From Microbacterium oleivorans NBRC 103075 (lineage in GTDB: Bacteria > Actinomycetota > Actinomycetes > Actinomycetales > Microbacteriaceae), in the NCBI RefSeq assembly GCF_001552475.1, contig NZ_BCRG01000007.1, forward strand, positions 62,001 to 126,000: a DNA stretch of 64,000 nucleotides. The letters run 5' to 3'. Positions 35,969-44,722 of this stretch are shown one piece after another; the stretch's first letter is position 1, and the number at the start of each line of letters is the position of its first letter. Both the position numbers and the translations under genes were made by a program. The notes beneath the pieces are model-generated. The model was not told the origin of the DNA. It saw only the letters and a list, made by a program, of their open reading frames with translations, and made no database searches.

Positions 35969-38233
35969 TTGGAAGGTCCAGAAATCACCGCCGCCGAAGC
36001 CGTTCTCGACAACGGCCGATTCGGCACCCGCACGATCCGGTTCGAGACCGGACGACTGGCACAGCAGGCGCAGGGCGCCGTTGCCGCATATCTCGACGAA
36101 GAAACCATGCTCCTGTCGGCCACCAGCGCCGGCAAGCACCCGCGTGAGGGATTCGACTTCTTCCCGCTCACCGTCGACGTCGAAGAGCGTTCGTACGCCG
36201 CGGGCAAGATCCCCGGCTCGTTCTTCCGCCGTGAGGGCCGCCCCTCCACCGAGGCGATCCTCGTTTGCCGCCTCATCGACCGGCCGCTGCGCCCGTCCTT
36301 CGTCGACGGCCTCCGCAACGAGGTCCAGATCGTCGTGACGGTGCTGTCCATCGCGCCCGGCGAGTACTACGACGCGCTGGCGATCAACGCGGCCTCCGCG
36401 TCGACCCAGATCTCCGGTCTCCCGTTCTCGGGCCCGATCGCCGGTGTGCGCCTCGCGCTCATCCCCGGCCACGGCGAGCACGCCGACCAGTGGGTCGCGT
36501 TCCCGAACCAGGCCCAGGTCGACGAGGCCGTCTTCGACCTCATGGTCGCCGGCCGCGTTCTGCCCGATGGCGACGTCGCGATCATGATGGTCGAGGCCGA
36601 AGCCACCGAGAACAGCTGGAACCTCATCAAGGGCGGCGCCGTCAAGCCGAGCGAAGAGATCGTCGCCGGTGGCCTCGAAGCCGCCAAGCCGTTCCTCAAG
36701 CAGCTCGTCGAGGCCCAGGCCCAGATGGCCGCGTCCTCGTCGCGTGAGCCCGGCGTCTACCCGGTCTTCGCGCCGTACAGCTCCGAGGTCTACGACTTCG
36801 TCGCCGGCCGCGCGTACGACGACCTGGTGAACGTCTACCAGATCGCCGACAAGCAGGAGCGTCAGGCTGCCGACGACGTGGTCAAGGACCGCGTCAAGGC
36901 TGAGCTCATCGCTGCCGTCGAGGCGGAGGAACTCCCCGCCGGTGCGCCGATCGAGTTCTCCGCTGCCTACAAGTCGGTGACGAAGGTCGTCGTCCGCGGC
37001 CGCATCCTCGCCGAGGGCGTCCGCATGGACGGTCGTGGCCTCGCCGACATCCGTCCGCTCGACGCCGAGGTGCAGGTCATCCCTCGCGTCCACGGCTCGG
37101 CGATCTTCCAGCGCGGCGAGACCCAGATCATGGGTGTCACCACGCTGAACATGCTCAAGATGGAGCAGCAGATCGACTCGCTGTCGCCCACGACGAGCAA
37201 GCGTTACATGCACCACTACAACTTCCCGCCCTACTCGACCGGTGAAACCGGCCGTGTCGGCAGCCCGAAGCGTCGTGAGATCGGGCACGGCTTCCTCGCC
37301 GAGCGCGCCCTCATGCCGGTGCTGCCCAGCCGCGAGGAGTTCCCGTACGCGATCCGTCAGGTCTCCGAGGCGCTCAGCTCCAACGGTTCGACCTCGATGG
37401 GCTCCGTCTGCGCGTCGACCCTGTCGCTGTTGAATGCGGGTGTGCCGCTGCGCGCTCCCGTCGCCGGTATCGCCATGGGCCTCGTGTCCGACCAGGTCGA
37501 CGGCCAGACGCGCTACGCCGCGCTGACCGACATCCTGGGTGCGGAGGACGCGCTCGGTGACATGGACTTCAAGGTCGCCGGAACGAGCGAGTTCATCACG
37601 GCCATCCAGCTCGACACGAAGCTCGACGGCATCCCGTCGTCGGTGCTCGCCGCCGCGCTGACCCAGGCCAAGGATGCTCGTCTGACGATCCTCAACGTTC
37701 TGAACTCGGCGATCGACGCTCCCGACGAGATGGCGCCCACCGCGCCCCGCGTCATCAGCGTGCAGATCCCCGTCGACAAGATCGGCGAGCTGATCGGCCC
37801 CAAGGGCAAGACGATCAACTCGATCCAGGACGAGACCGGCGCTCAGATCTCGATCGAAGACGACGGCACCGTGTACATCGGCGCTGTCGACGGCCCCTCG
37901 GCGGAGGCTGCGCGTGCGCAGGTCAACGCCATCGCCAACCCGACGAACCCTGAGGTCGGCGAGCAGTTCCTGGGCACGGTCGTCAAGATCGCGACCTTCG
38001 GTGCGTTCGTCTCGCTCCTCCCGGGCAAGGACGGCCTGCTGCACGTCAGCGAGGTCCGCAAGCTCGCGGGTGGCAAGCGTGTCGAGAACGTCGAAGACGT
38101 GCTCGGTGTCGGCCAGAAGATCCTCGTTCGCATCACGAAGATCGACGACCGCGGAAAGCTCTCGCTCGAGCCCGTCGTCGAGGAGTCGGCTGCGGCCGGC
38201 GACGCGCCGGCCGAGGCTTCCCCCGAAGCCTGA
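35969..38233 (+). CDS. pnp: Polyribonucleotide nucleotidyltransferase (PNPase)
   Basis: A 754-residue 3'-5' phosphorolytic exoribonuclease of the RNA degradosome. Two RNase PH domains ([43 protein letters not shown]...[22 protein letters not shown]) flank a helical domain; a KH domain ([36 protein letters not shown], about 590-640) and an S1 domain ([28 protein letters not shown]) follow. The start is TTG (residues [18 protein letters not shown]), chosen because AAGGAG lies just upstream and the N-terminus then matches homologues. Confidence 0.96.
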   Translation: MEGPEITAAEAVLDNGRFGTRTIRFETGRLAQQAQGAVAAYLDEETMLLSATSAGKHPREGFDFFPLTVDVEERSYAAGKIPGSFFRREGRPSTEAILVCRLIDRPLRPSFVDGLRNEVQIVVTVLSIAPGEYYDALAINAASASTQISGLPFSGPIAGVRLALIPGHGEHADQWVAFPNQAQVDEAVFDLMVAGRVLPDGDVAIMMVEAEATENSWNLIKGGAVKPSEEIVAGGLEAAKPFLKQLVEAQAQMAASSSREPGVYPVFAPYSSEVYDFVAGRAYDDLVNVYQIADKQERQAADDVVKDRVKAELIAAVEAEELPAGAPIEFSAAYKSVTKVVVRGRILAEGVRMDGRGLADIRPLDAEVQVIPRVHGSAIFQRGETQIMGVTTLNMLKMEQQIDSLSPTTSKRYMHHYNFPPYSTGETGRVGSPKRREIGHGFLAERALMPVLPSREEFPYAIRQVSEALSSNGSTSMGSVCASTLSLLNAGVPLRAPVAGIAMGLVSDQVDGQTRYAALTDILGAEDALGDMDFKVAGTSEFITAIQLDTKLDGIPSSVLAAALTQAKDARLTILNVLNSAIDAPDEMAPTAPRVISVQIPVDKIGELIGPKGKTINSIQDETGAQISIEDDGTVYIGAVDGPSAEAARAQVNAIANPTNPEVGEQFLGTVVKIATFGAFVSLLPGKDGLLHVSEVRKLAGGKRVENVEDVLGVGQKILVRITKIDDRGKLSLEPVVEESAAAGDAPAEASPEA

Positions 38234-38246
38234 ATCGCGCTCTGAA

Positions 38247-38280
38247 CGAACGCCCGTCCTCTTCGGAGGGCGGGCGTTCG
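38247..38280 (+). terminator. Terminator after pnp
   Basis: CGAACGCCCGTCCT (38247-38260) pairs with AGGGCGGGCGTTCG (38267-38280), closing on a TTCG-containing loop, 14 bases past the stop codon. Confidence 0.85.
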
Positions 38281-38378
38281 TCGTCGACGCGAGCGTCCTC
38301 CGACGGCCGGCCTCCGAACCGTTATGGAAACGTCATCTGCTGCTGGCCGGGTGAACGCGTGACGTCGGAGGGCTGCTT

Positions 38379-38405
38379 TACCCTCGGAGTGAGCACATCC
38401 GAGGG
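38379..38405 (+). promoter_or_regulatory. Promoter with inverted repeat upstream of the degenerate aldo/keto reductase
   Basis: CCCTCGGA (38381-38388) and TCCGAGGG (38398-38405) form a perfect 8-bp inverted repeat with a 9-bp centre. It overlaps TACCCT (38379-38384), a good -10 box, and the expected transcription start, so it could be a repressor operator. An mRNA hairpin is the alternative. Confidence 0.45.
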
Positions 38406-38447
38406 CCGTGGGCGCACGCTCCTCGAGGGCTCCGCAAGGAGACGGGT

Positions 38448-39467
38448 ATGGCAGGGTTCGAGACGGCGAATCAGACGTCGCCGACGGCCGTGCCCGGCAT
38501 CCATCCCTCCGGCCCCCTTCCCGTCCACGGCGCACCGGTGGGACGAGCGGTCCGTGTTCCGCTGGGGGAGACCGGCGCGTCGGTGTTCCCTCTCATCCTC
38601 GGTGGAGCCGAGTTCGGGTGGCACGTCGATCTCGCCGCCGCGCACGCGATCCTCGACCGTTACACCGACCGTGGCGGCAACGCCATCCACACCTCCGACA
38701 GCTACGCGGCCGGGCGCAGCGAACACGTCATCGGGAAGTGGATGGCCGCGCGCCGGAACCGAGATGACATCGTCCTCTCCGTTCGGGTCGGCCGCGGTGC
38801 GGACAATCCGGGACTCGGTTCCATCAACCTCGTGCGCGCCGTCGAGGCATCCCTCACGCGCCTCGGCACCGACCGGATCGACGTCCTGTCGCTCGATGCC
38901 TCGGCCGATCGCTCGGCGATCCTCGAGGACACGCTCGCGACCGCCGAGTGGCTCGTGGAGTCCGGCAAGGTGCGCGCGATCGGTGCCGCGGGATATCGCG
39001 CCGCCCAGCTCGTCGAAGCCCGCATCCTCTCTGCCGCGGGCTACCCCCGGTTCACGGTCCTCGACGTCCCCTACAACGTCCTCCGGCGCGAGGAGTTCGA
39101 CGGCGACCTGCGGCTCGTGGCGGGTGCGCAGGGCATCGCCGTGACCCCGTCGCAGGCTCTCGAGCACGGGTATCTCTCGGGTCTCCACCGGGCTCGCGAC
39201 CGCGTCGGGGGGTCGGTACGGGGGCGTCAGCTGGCTGCCAGCATGAACCGCCGCGGTGCGCGGACGCTTCGCGCGCTCGACCGCATCGCCGCCGAACTGG
39301 CTGTCCCGCCGGCCGCCGTCGCGATCGCCTGGCTGCTCGCCCAGCGGATCGTCGTCGCGCCGATCGTCAACGCGTACGCGATCGCCCACGTCGACGAGCT
39401 CGTCCAGGGCGTCGGGGTGCACCTGAGCCGGGCACACCTGGCCGAGATCGCACGGGCCACCGACTGA
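38448..39467 (+). CDS. Aldo/keto reductase-fold protein with altered catalytic residues
   Basis: A 339-residue aldo/keto reductase homologue with a 30-residue N-terminal extension. The Asp84 and Tyr86 positions are kept (HTSDSYAAGRSEHVIG). The catalytic Lys is replaced by Arg113 (VLSVRVGRG, where LATKxG is usual) and the active-site His by Asp150 (IDVLSLDASAD, where a QLH-type motif is usual). Reductase activity is therefore doubtful; a binding or regulatory role resembling voltage-channel beta subunits is conceivable but not shown. The C-terminal cofactor region is also weak. AAGGAG precedes the ATG. Confidence 0.85.
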   Translation: MAGFETANQTSPTAVPGIHPSGPLPVHGAPVGRAVRVPLGETGASVFPLILGGAEFGWHVDLAAAHAILDRYTDRGGNAIHTSDSYAAGRSEHVIGKWMAARRNRDDIVLSVRVGRGADNPGLGSINLVRAVEASLTRLGTDRIDVLSLDASADRSAILEDTLATAEWLVESGKVRAIGAAGYRAAQLVEARILSAAGYPRFTVLDVPYNVLRREEFDGDLRLVAGAQGIAVTPSQALEHGYLSGLHRARDRVGGSVRGRQLAASMNRRGARTLRALDRIAAELAVPPAAVAIAWLLAQRIVVAPIVNAYAIAHVDELVQGVGVHLSRAHLAEIARATD

Positions 39468-39507
39468 GGCTGGTTTAGGGTGGAAGTGGTCCGGGGGGAA
39501 CCCTCCG

Positions 39508-40134
39508 GTGCATTTCGACGAAGCGAGCAACCACGTGACGCACTATCTGTACCTGGTGCGGCACGGCGAACACCTCGACGCGGAACACGGCCTCGCTGAC
39601 GGCCCACTGTCGCCGCGAGGTCGCCGTCAGGCCGAACTCCTCGCCGACCGGCTGTCGGGCGTTCCGCTCACCGCCGTGTGGCACTCGCCGCTCCTCCGCG
39701 CGGCCGAGACGGCGCGCACCGTCGCGGAGCGTCTGCCCTCGGTCGACCCCGAACCGACCGCCCTGCTATTCGACTGCGTGCCGAGCGGCATGACACCGGA
39801 CACCCCCCACGTGTACGAGCCGTTCTTCGGTGGTGTGACCGAAGCCGAGGCTGACGCGGGCGCCGCGCAGATGTCGGATGCCGCGGCGGAATTCCTCGCG
39901 CACCGTCCGAACGCGCACGAGTTGCTCATCACCCACAACTTCGTCATCGCCTGGTTCGTGCGCGAAGTGCTGCAGGCGCCGGAGTGGCGGTGGTTGACGA
40001 TCAACCAGGCGCACTGCGGTCTCACCGTGCTGGCCCAGCGCCCCGGGCGCCCGTGGACGCTCGTCTCCCACAACGACCTCGCCCACCTGCCGGTCGAGCT
40101 GCGGACGGGCCTTCCCGACATCCTCTCGGTGTGA
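39508..40134 (+). CDS. Histidine phosphatase family protein
   Basis: A protein of about 208 residues of the phosphoglycerate-mutase-like superfamily. The phospho-acceptor block is YLVRHGEHLDAE, followed by GPLSPRGRRQAELLADRL and WHSPLLRAAETARTV, with the second catalytic His in ELLITHNFVIAWFV. Substrate is unknown. The GTG at 39508 has GGGGGGAA seven bases upstream; a GTG at 39535 (MTHYLYLVRHGE) is the alternative. The next gene starts one base after its stop, so they are probably co-transcribed. Confidence 0.88.
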   Translation: MHFDEASNHVTHYLYLVRHGEHLDAEHGLADGPLSPRGRRQAELLADRLSGVPLTAVWHSPLLRAAETARTVAERLPSVDPEPTALLFDCVPSGMTPDTPHVYEPFFGGVTEAEADAGAAQMSDAAAEFLAHRPNAHELLITHNFVIAWFVREVLQAPEWRWLTINQAHCGLTVLAQRPGRPWTLVSHNDLAHLPVELRTGLPDILSV

Positions 40135-40135
40135 G

Positions 40136-40957
40136 GTGCTGAGCGGCCCTCTCCTCGCCGACTGGCTTCCCGTCTCCGCGAGCGCACTCCTCTTCCTCGT
40201 CGTCGCAGCCGGTGTCGCCGGCTGGGTGGACGCCGTGGTCGGCGGTGGTGGCCTCATCCAGTTGCCGGCTCTCGTCATCGGCGTCCCGAAGGACGTCACG
40301 ACCCCCTTCATCCTCGGCACGAATAAGCTCTCCTCCTTTTTCGGCACCCTCTCGGCCAGCTGGGTCTACCTGCGCCGCGTGAAAGTGCATCTCACCCTGC
40401 TGATCCCGCTCGTGGCGGGCGCCTTCGCGGGCTCGGCGGTCGGCGCCGCCCTGTCGCGGTACGTGCCCCGCGAGGTCCTGACGCCGGTGGTCCTCGTCGC
40501 CGTCGTCGCCGTGGGTGTGTACACGTTGCTGCGGCCGAAGATGGGGCTCCACCACGAACCGCGCCATACGGAGCGGGGGGCGGTCGTCTGGCGCTCGGGC
40601 GTCATCGGCGTCGGGGTGGGCTTCTACGACGGCATCCTCGGTCCGGGTACCGGCTCGTTCTTCGTCATCCTCCTCGTCGGGGTGCTCGGCTTCGGCTTCC
40701 TCCAGGCGAGCGTCAACGCGAAGATCGCCAACCTGACGACCAACCTCGCGGCGCTCATCGTCTACGGGGTCCACGGCGAGATCATCCTGATGCTCGGTCT
40801 CCTCATGGCCTGCGCGAACGTCGCGGGCGGGTTCATCGGGGCGCGGATGGCGACGCGCGGTGGCAACGGCTTCGTCCGCGTCGTCTTCCTCGTCGTGCTG
40901 GGACTCCTGGTCGTCAAGCTCGCGTGGGACACGATCGTCACCGTCCTGCCCGCCTAG
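40136..40957 (+). CDS. TSUP (TauE/SafE) family membrane permease
   Basis: A 273-residue, eight-helix membrane protein. The first half has WVDAVVGGGGLIQLPALVIGVPKDVTTPFILGTNKLSSFFGTLSA, the second VGFYDGILGPGTGSFFVILLVGVLGFGFLQASVNAKIANLTTNLAALIVY; these paired GGGG/GPGTG motifs define the family, which moves sulfur-containing or organic anions. It follows the phosphatase gene directly. Its TAG stop codon lies inside the -10 box of dapB. Confidence 0.9.
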   Translation: MLSGPLLADWLPVSASALLFLVVAAGVAGWVDAVVGGGGLIQLPALVIGVPKDVTTPFILGTNKLSSFFGTLSASWVYLRRVKVHLTLLIPLVAGAFAGSAVGAALSRYVPREVLTPVVLVAVVAVGVYTLLRPKMGLHHEPRHTERGAVVWRSGVIGVGVGFYDGILGPGTGSFFVILLVGVLGFGFLQASVNAKIANLTTNLAALIVYGVHGEIILMLGLLMACANVAGGFIGARMATRGGNGFVRVVFLVVLGLLVVKLAWDTIVTVLPA

Positions 40958-40966
40958 GCTGGAAGC
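40955..40966 (+). promoter_or_regulatory. Leaderless-type -10 box of dapB, overlapping the upstream stop codon
   Basis: TAGGCT (40955-40960) begins with the TAG stop codon of the permease gene and is followed by six bases and the dapB ATG at 40967. Confidence 0.6.
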
Positions 40967-41779
40967 ATGACGACGCGCGTGGCCCTGGTGGGCGGGACCG
41001 GCAAGCTCGGCAGCATCATCGCCGAGGTCATCGCGGCGACCGACGGCTTCGAGACGGTCACGATCCTCGGCTCCTCGAGCGACCTGGCCGAGATCGATGC
41101 GGCCGACCTCGTCGTGGACGCCTCCATCCCCGCCGTGTCGATCGACGTGGTCCGTGGGGCGATCGAGCGTGGCAAGAACGTCCTGGTCGGCACGTCCGGC
41201 TGGTCCTCGGAGCGCATCGCTCTCGTGAGGCCGCTGGTGGATGCCGCGGGCACCGGCGCGGTCTTCATCCCGAACTTCTCGCTGGGCTCCGTGATCGGTT
41301 CTGCGCTGGCTGCGGCATCCGCCCCGTTCTTCCCTTCGATCGAGATCGTCGAGACGCACCGCGAGACCAAGGTCGATTCGCCGAGCGGGACGGCGGTCCG
41401 AACGGCGGAGCTCATCGCGGCCGCTCGCTCCGAGGCCGGTCCGGTCGAGGCGCCCCACGTCGACCAGCGTGCCCGCGGTCAGCAGATCGCGAGCGTGCCC
41501 GTGCACTCGCTTCGCCGGCCCGGTGTCGTCGCGCGGCAGGAGACGATCCTGTCGGGACCGGGGGAATCGCTCAGCATCGTGCACGACACGATCGACCCGG
41601 CCTCGGCCTACGCTCCCGGCATCCGCGTCGCCCTCGAGGCCGCGCGCGACGCATCCGGCGTGATCGTGGGACTCGATTCGATGATCGACATCGGGATCCG
41701 GATGCCCAAGCCGGCCCCCGTGGTCCCGGTCGTCGAGGGCGACGTGGCAGGCCAGGCGGCCGCGGCGACCGCTCGATGA
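40967..41779 (+). CDS. dapB: 4-hydroxy-tetrahydrodipicolinate reductase
   Basis: A 270-residue NAD(P)H-dependent enzyme of the lysine/diaminopimelate pathway, acting after DapA. The N-terminal Rossmann loop is VALVGGTGKLGSII, GTSGW lies in the dinucleotide site, and the catalytic block is EIVETHRETKVDSPSGTA, in which the usual His-His pair is His-Arg while the Lys and PSGTA are kept. The ATG lies six bases after TAGGCT. It overlaps the next gene by four bases. dapA and dapF are 6 kb and 21 kb further on. Confidence 0.94.
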   Translation: MTTRVALVGGTGKLGSIIAEVIAATDGFETVTILGSSSDLAEIDAADLVVDASIPAVSIDVVRGAIERGKNVLVGTSGWSSERIALVRPLVDAAGTGAVFIPNFSLGSVIGSALAAASAPFFPSIEIVETHRETKVDSPSGTAVRTAELIAAARSEAGPVEAPHVDQRARGQQIASVPVHSLRRPGVVARQETILSGPGESLSIVHDTIDPASAYAPGIRVALEAARDASGVIVGLDSMIDIGIRMPKPAPVVPVVEGDVAGQAAAATAR

Positions 41780-42225
41780 GGACGCGCATCGGCGTCGGGA
41801 TCGTCGCCCTCACTCTCGTTCTCTACATCTTCCTCGTCGGGCAACGCGCGGTCCTGCTCGTGGCGAGCGGGGAGCCCGTCGGCATCGCGATGGGCGTCGC
41901 CCTCGTTCTGCTGCCCATCGTCGCGGTCTGGGCGCTCTGGCGAGAGCTGAGCTTCGGGCTCGGCGCCCAGCGCCTCGGTGAGCGGCTTGCCGCCGAGGAC
42001 GCCCTGCCCGCAGAAGAGCTCACGCTCCGCCCCAGCGGTCGTCCCGTCCAGGCGGAAGCGGACGCCCTCTTCCCCGCGTACCGAGACGCCGTGGCGGCCG
42101 ATCCCAGCGATTGGCGGGCCTGGTACCGCATGGGACTGCTGTACGACGGTGCGGGCGACCGCAAGCGCGCGCGCGGAGCCATCCGCACGGCGATCTCCCG
42201 CGAGCGCGCCCAGCGTCGAGGCTGA
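41776..42225 (+). CDS. Small membrane-anchored protein with a TPR-like C-terminus
   Basis: A 149-residue protein with two N-terminal helices (IGVGIVALTLVLYIFLVGQRAVLLV; GIAMGVALVLLPIVAVWALW), a charged linker, and one tetratricopeptide-like unit at the end (AVAADPSDWRAWYRMGLLYDGAGDRKRARGAIRTAI). The ATG overlaps the dapB stop codon, so it is translated with dapB. Function is unknown. Confidence 0.82.
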   Translation: MRTRIGVGIVALTLVLYIFLVGQRAVLLVASGEPVGIAMGVALVLLPIVAVWALWRELSFGLGAQRLGERLAAEDALPAEELTLRPSGRPVQAEADALFPAYRDAVAADPSDWRAWYRMGLLYDGAGDRKRARGAIRTAISRERAQRRG

Positions 42226-42240
42226 GCGCGCCCGGCAGGA

Positions 42241-43131
42241 TCAGACGGCGGCGGCGACGGCATCCTCGACAGTCGGATGCCGGAACGTGAAGCCCGACTC
42301 GAGGAGCGCCGCCGGGACGACGTGCGTGTCGTTCGCCAGGAGGGCGTCGACAGCATCCTTCCCGAGTACCAGCCGGATCGCCCACAGCGGAGCGCGCAGC
42401 AGGTACGGGCGGTTCAGGCGCCGCGCGAGCGCGAAGCCCAGGTCGTTCGCAGTGGCTCGCTCGGGTCCGGTGAGGTTGACCGGCCCGGTGATGCCGCGGT
42501 CCATGACGTGACGGATCGCGCGGATCTCGTCGTCGAGGGAGATCCAGGGCCACACCTGCGTGCCCCGGCCCAGGGGTCCGGACAGGCCCGCCTTCGTCAG
42601 GAGAAGGAGCGGTTTCAGGACGCCGTCGCGGTGCACGATGGGTGCGGTCCGCAGAAGCGCGGTGCGTGCACCCGAGGCGACCGCCGCCGCTTCCCACTCA
42701 CCGCAGAGGTCGCAGAGGAACGCCCGACCCTGGGGACCGGACTCGTCGAACGTGCGACCACGGGCGTCGGGCGGATAGTAACCCGTCGCCGAAGAGCTGA
42801 TGAGGAACGGTGCGTCGTCGCCGAGTTCGCGCAGCGCGCGGGCGAGCGTGCGGGTCGGGTGAAGCCTCGACCACACGAGCTGCTTCTTGTACCCGGCGGT
42901 CCACGGGAAACGACCGATGGTGGCTCCGTTGAAGTTCACCACTGCCTCGGCGCCGGCGAGGACCGCGGGGTCGAGAGGCTTCTCGCCTGGTGCCCAGGTG
43001 ACCTCGTCGGGGCCTTGGGCCGGGTGCCGGACGAGACGAGTCACGGTGTACCCGTCCGCCGTCAGGGAGTCGATGAGGGCACGGCCGATAAGACCGGATG
43101 CCCCCGAGACGACGACGCGGCGCTCAGGCAA
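42241..43131 (-). CDS. TIGR01777-family epimerase-like protein (YfcH/SDR39U1)
   Basis: A 296-residue atypical short-chain dehydrogenase. RVVVSGASGLIGRALIDSLTADGYTVTRLVR binds the nucleotide, and FLISSSATGYYPPDARGRTFDESGPQGRAFLCDLCGEWEAAA holds the Ser and Tyr region of the family. A DUF1731 C-terminal block (ALARRLNRPYLLRAPLWAIRLVLG) confirms it. The start appears to be TTG at 43131, with GAGG six bases upstream and an 8-base overlap with the OsmC gene. The physiological substrate is unknown. Confidence 0.88.
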   Translation of the reverse strand: MPERRVVVSGASGLIGRALIDSLTADGYTVTRLVRHPAQGPDEVTWAPGEKPLDPAVLAGAEAVVNFNGATIGRFPWTAGYKKQLVWSRLHPTRTLARALRELGDDAPFLISSSATGYYPPDARGRTFDESGPQGRAFLCDLCGEWEAAAVASGARTALLRTAPIVHRDGVLKPLLLLTKAGLSGPLGRGTQVWPWISLDDEIRAIRHVMDRGITGPVNLTGPERATANDLGFALARRLNRPYLLRAPLWAIRLVLGKDAVDALLANDTHVVPAALLESGFTFRHPTVEDAVAAAV

Positions 43132-43549
43132 GCGTCGCCTCGAGCGTGATCTCGATGCCGGACAGGGCCGCCGAGACAGGGCATCCCGCCTTGGCTTCGT
43201 TCGCGATGCGGTCGAAGTCCTCCGCGGACAGGCCGGGCACGGTGGCACTCACGTTCAGGTGCGAGCCGGTGATGCCGGTCCCCGGAATGAAGGTGACGGA
43301 TGCCGTGGTCTCCACGCTCTCGGGCGGGGTGCCGTTCTCGGCCAGCGCGTTCGAGAGGGCCATGCTGAAGCACGACGAGTGAGCGGCGGCGATGAGCTCC
43401 TCGGGGGTCGTAACCGAGGTGGAGCCTTCGCTGCGCGCCTTCCAGTTCACCGCGAACGGTCCCTGGTTCGAGCTTTCGAGGGCGACGGATCCGGACCCCT
43501 CGAAGAGGGTGCCCTTCCAGCTGGTGGTGGCTTCGCTCGTGACGCTCAT
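43124..43549 (-). CDS. OsmC-family peroxiredoxin
   Basis: A 141-residue OsmC/Ohr-fold thiol peroxidase acting on organic hydroperoxides. The reactive cysteine is in TPEELIAAAHSSCFSMALSNAL and the resolving cysteine in IANEAKAGCPVSAALSGIEI. The N-terminal ATTSWKGTLFEGSGSV is typical of OsmC rather than Ohr. GGAG precedes the ATG at 43549. It overlaps the following TIGR01777 gene by 8 bases. Confidence 0.93.
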   Translation of the reverse strand: MSVTSEATTSWKGTLFEGSGSVALESSNQGPFAVNWKARSEGSTSVTTPEELIAAAHSSCFSMALSNALAENGTPPESVETTASVTFIPGTGITGSHLNVSATVPGLSAEDFDRIANEAKAGCPVSAALSGIEITLEATLA

Positions 43550-43643
43550 GATGTCTCCTCGGTCGGGGTCGTAACGGATCGTTGCCGAGCCTAAACCTCG
43601 TCGATGAGCGTGGGATATGACTTGACGCAGCCCCGCGGGTAGG

Positions 43644-44210
43644 TCAGCCGGCGCGACCGACGAGACCGATCCGCTGCAGGAGCAGCCACAACTGGCATCC
43701 GAGGCACAGACCGAACACCGCGTTGAGGAACGCAGCCATGAACGCGAGTGCCGCCGCGATGGGAAGGGCGAGCGGAATGCCGACCGCGTGCAGCACGAGG
43801 CCGACAGTCGTGACGAACAGGCCGACGCCCTGCGCGAACCGAGGCGGGCGGGGGTCTTCCAGGTCGGCCGGCGGAGTGAGCCGCGGCTGGATCGCCCGAC
43901 GGTAGAGCACACCCCACGGCGCGGTACGCGGCGATACGACGCCCCAGAGGAAGAGCAGGGCGATGACCAGGACGGCGAGGAAGCCGAGGTCGAGGACGCG
44001 CGCGCCTACCGATGCCATCTCGATCGCCCAGGCGCTCCTGGAGACGAATGCGAAATCGCCCATCGGCTGATAGGCGAACCACCCGAACGACGCAGAGCCC
44101 TGAGTTGAGATGCCCACGAGAGCCAGCAACGTGGCGACCAGCAGCAGCACCGACGTGATGGATGCCGCTAACCGCGGTCCGCGCGGATCGATGCCTCGCG
44201 GCTCAGCCAC
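43644..44210 (-). CDS. DUF4395 membrane protein
   Basis: A 188-residue membrane protein with about five helices. The DUF4395 core runs from about residue 95 (RRAIQPRLTPPADLEDPRPPRFAQGVGLFVTTVGLVLHAVGIPLALPIAAALAFMAAFLNAVFGLCLGCQLWLLL) and ends in a Cys-x-x-Cys (LCLGCQ). The gene overlaps the upstream thioredoxin gene by 8 bases. Pairing of DUF4395 with thioredoxin suggests a membrane redox step, possibly linked to thiosulfate or disulfide chemistry; this is inferred. Confidence 0.87.
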   Translation of the reverse strand: MAEPRGIDPRGPRLAASITSVLLLVATLLALVGISTQGSASFGWFAYQPMGDFAFVSRSAWAIEMASVGARVLDLGFLAVLVIALLFLWGVVSPRTAPWGVLYRRAIQPRLTPPADLEDPRPPRFAQGVGLFVTTVGLVLHAVGIPLALPIAAALAFMAAFLNAVFGLCLGCQLWLLLQRIGLVGRAG

Positions 44211-44640
44211 GGCCGGTCCCGGCTGTCACGCGGTCGAGTTCCATCTCGACGACCTGGCGGCCGGGGGTTCCACCGAATCGTGAGCGGACGACGCCGTGCT
44301 GATCGAGGATGAGGGTCGTCGGAGTCTGCAGGACGCGGAAGTGCTGTGCGATGTCGACGCGGTGGGTGAGATCCACGTTCAGGTGGAGCACGCCCTCCCG
44401 GTCGTCGGCGATCTCGCGGAGCGTGCGGTGGACTCCCGGGCACCGGCTGCACATCTCGGTGCTGAACTGCAGCAGGGTGGCCGTTTCGCCCAGGCGGTCG
44501 GCACCGAGCCGCGTCGGCTCGATGACTTCGCGGGGGTCGAAGGCACGAGGGCGGTTCTGACGCCAGCGCAGGACGAGGCCGATGCCGACGGTCAGCACGA
44601 GGAGCGCACTGAGCACGACGATGGCGGGAAGGAGTTCCAT
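44203..44640 (-). CDS. Membrane-anchored thioredoxin-family protein
   Basis: A 145-residue protein: one N-terminal helix (LLPAIVVLSALLVLTVGIGLVL) followed by a thioredoxin domain with the active site TEMCSRCPGVH and the cis-proline in LQTPTTLILDQHG. The Cys-Ser-Arg-Cys pair is intact, in contrast to the DsbA-like protein at 6.4 kb. GGAG precedes the ATG at 44640. It is the first gene of a thioredoxin-DUF4395 pair, with OsmC and TIGR01777 genes further down the same strand. Confidence 0.88.
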   Translation of the reverse strand: MELLPAIVVLSALLVLTVGIGLVLRWRQNRPRAFDPREVIEPTRLGADRLGETATLLQFSTEMCSRCPGVHRTLREIADDREGVLHLNVDLTHRVDIAQHFRVLQTPTTLILDQHGVVRSRFGGTPGRQVVEMELDRVTAGTGRG

Positions 44641-44722
44641 GACCGCTCCACAGTAGTCCCGCACGCTATGGGGCGGGTCGCGCGACGTCTTTCCGAGTCA
44701 CGCGGCGGGTAGGGTGAGAGCC

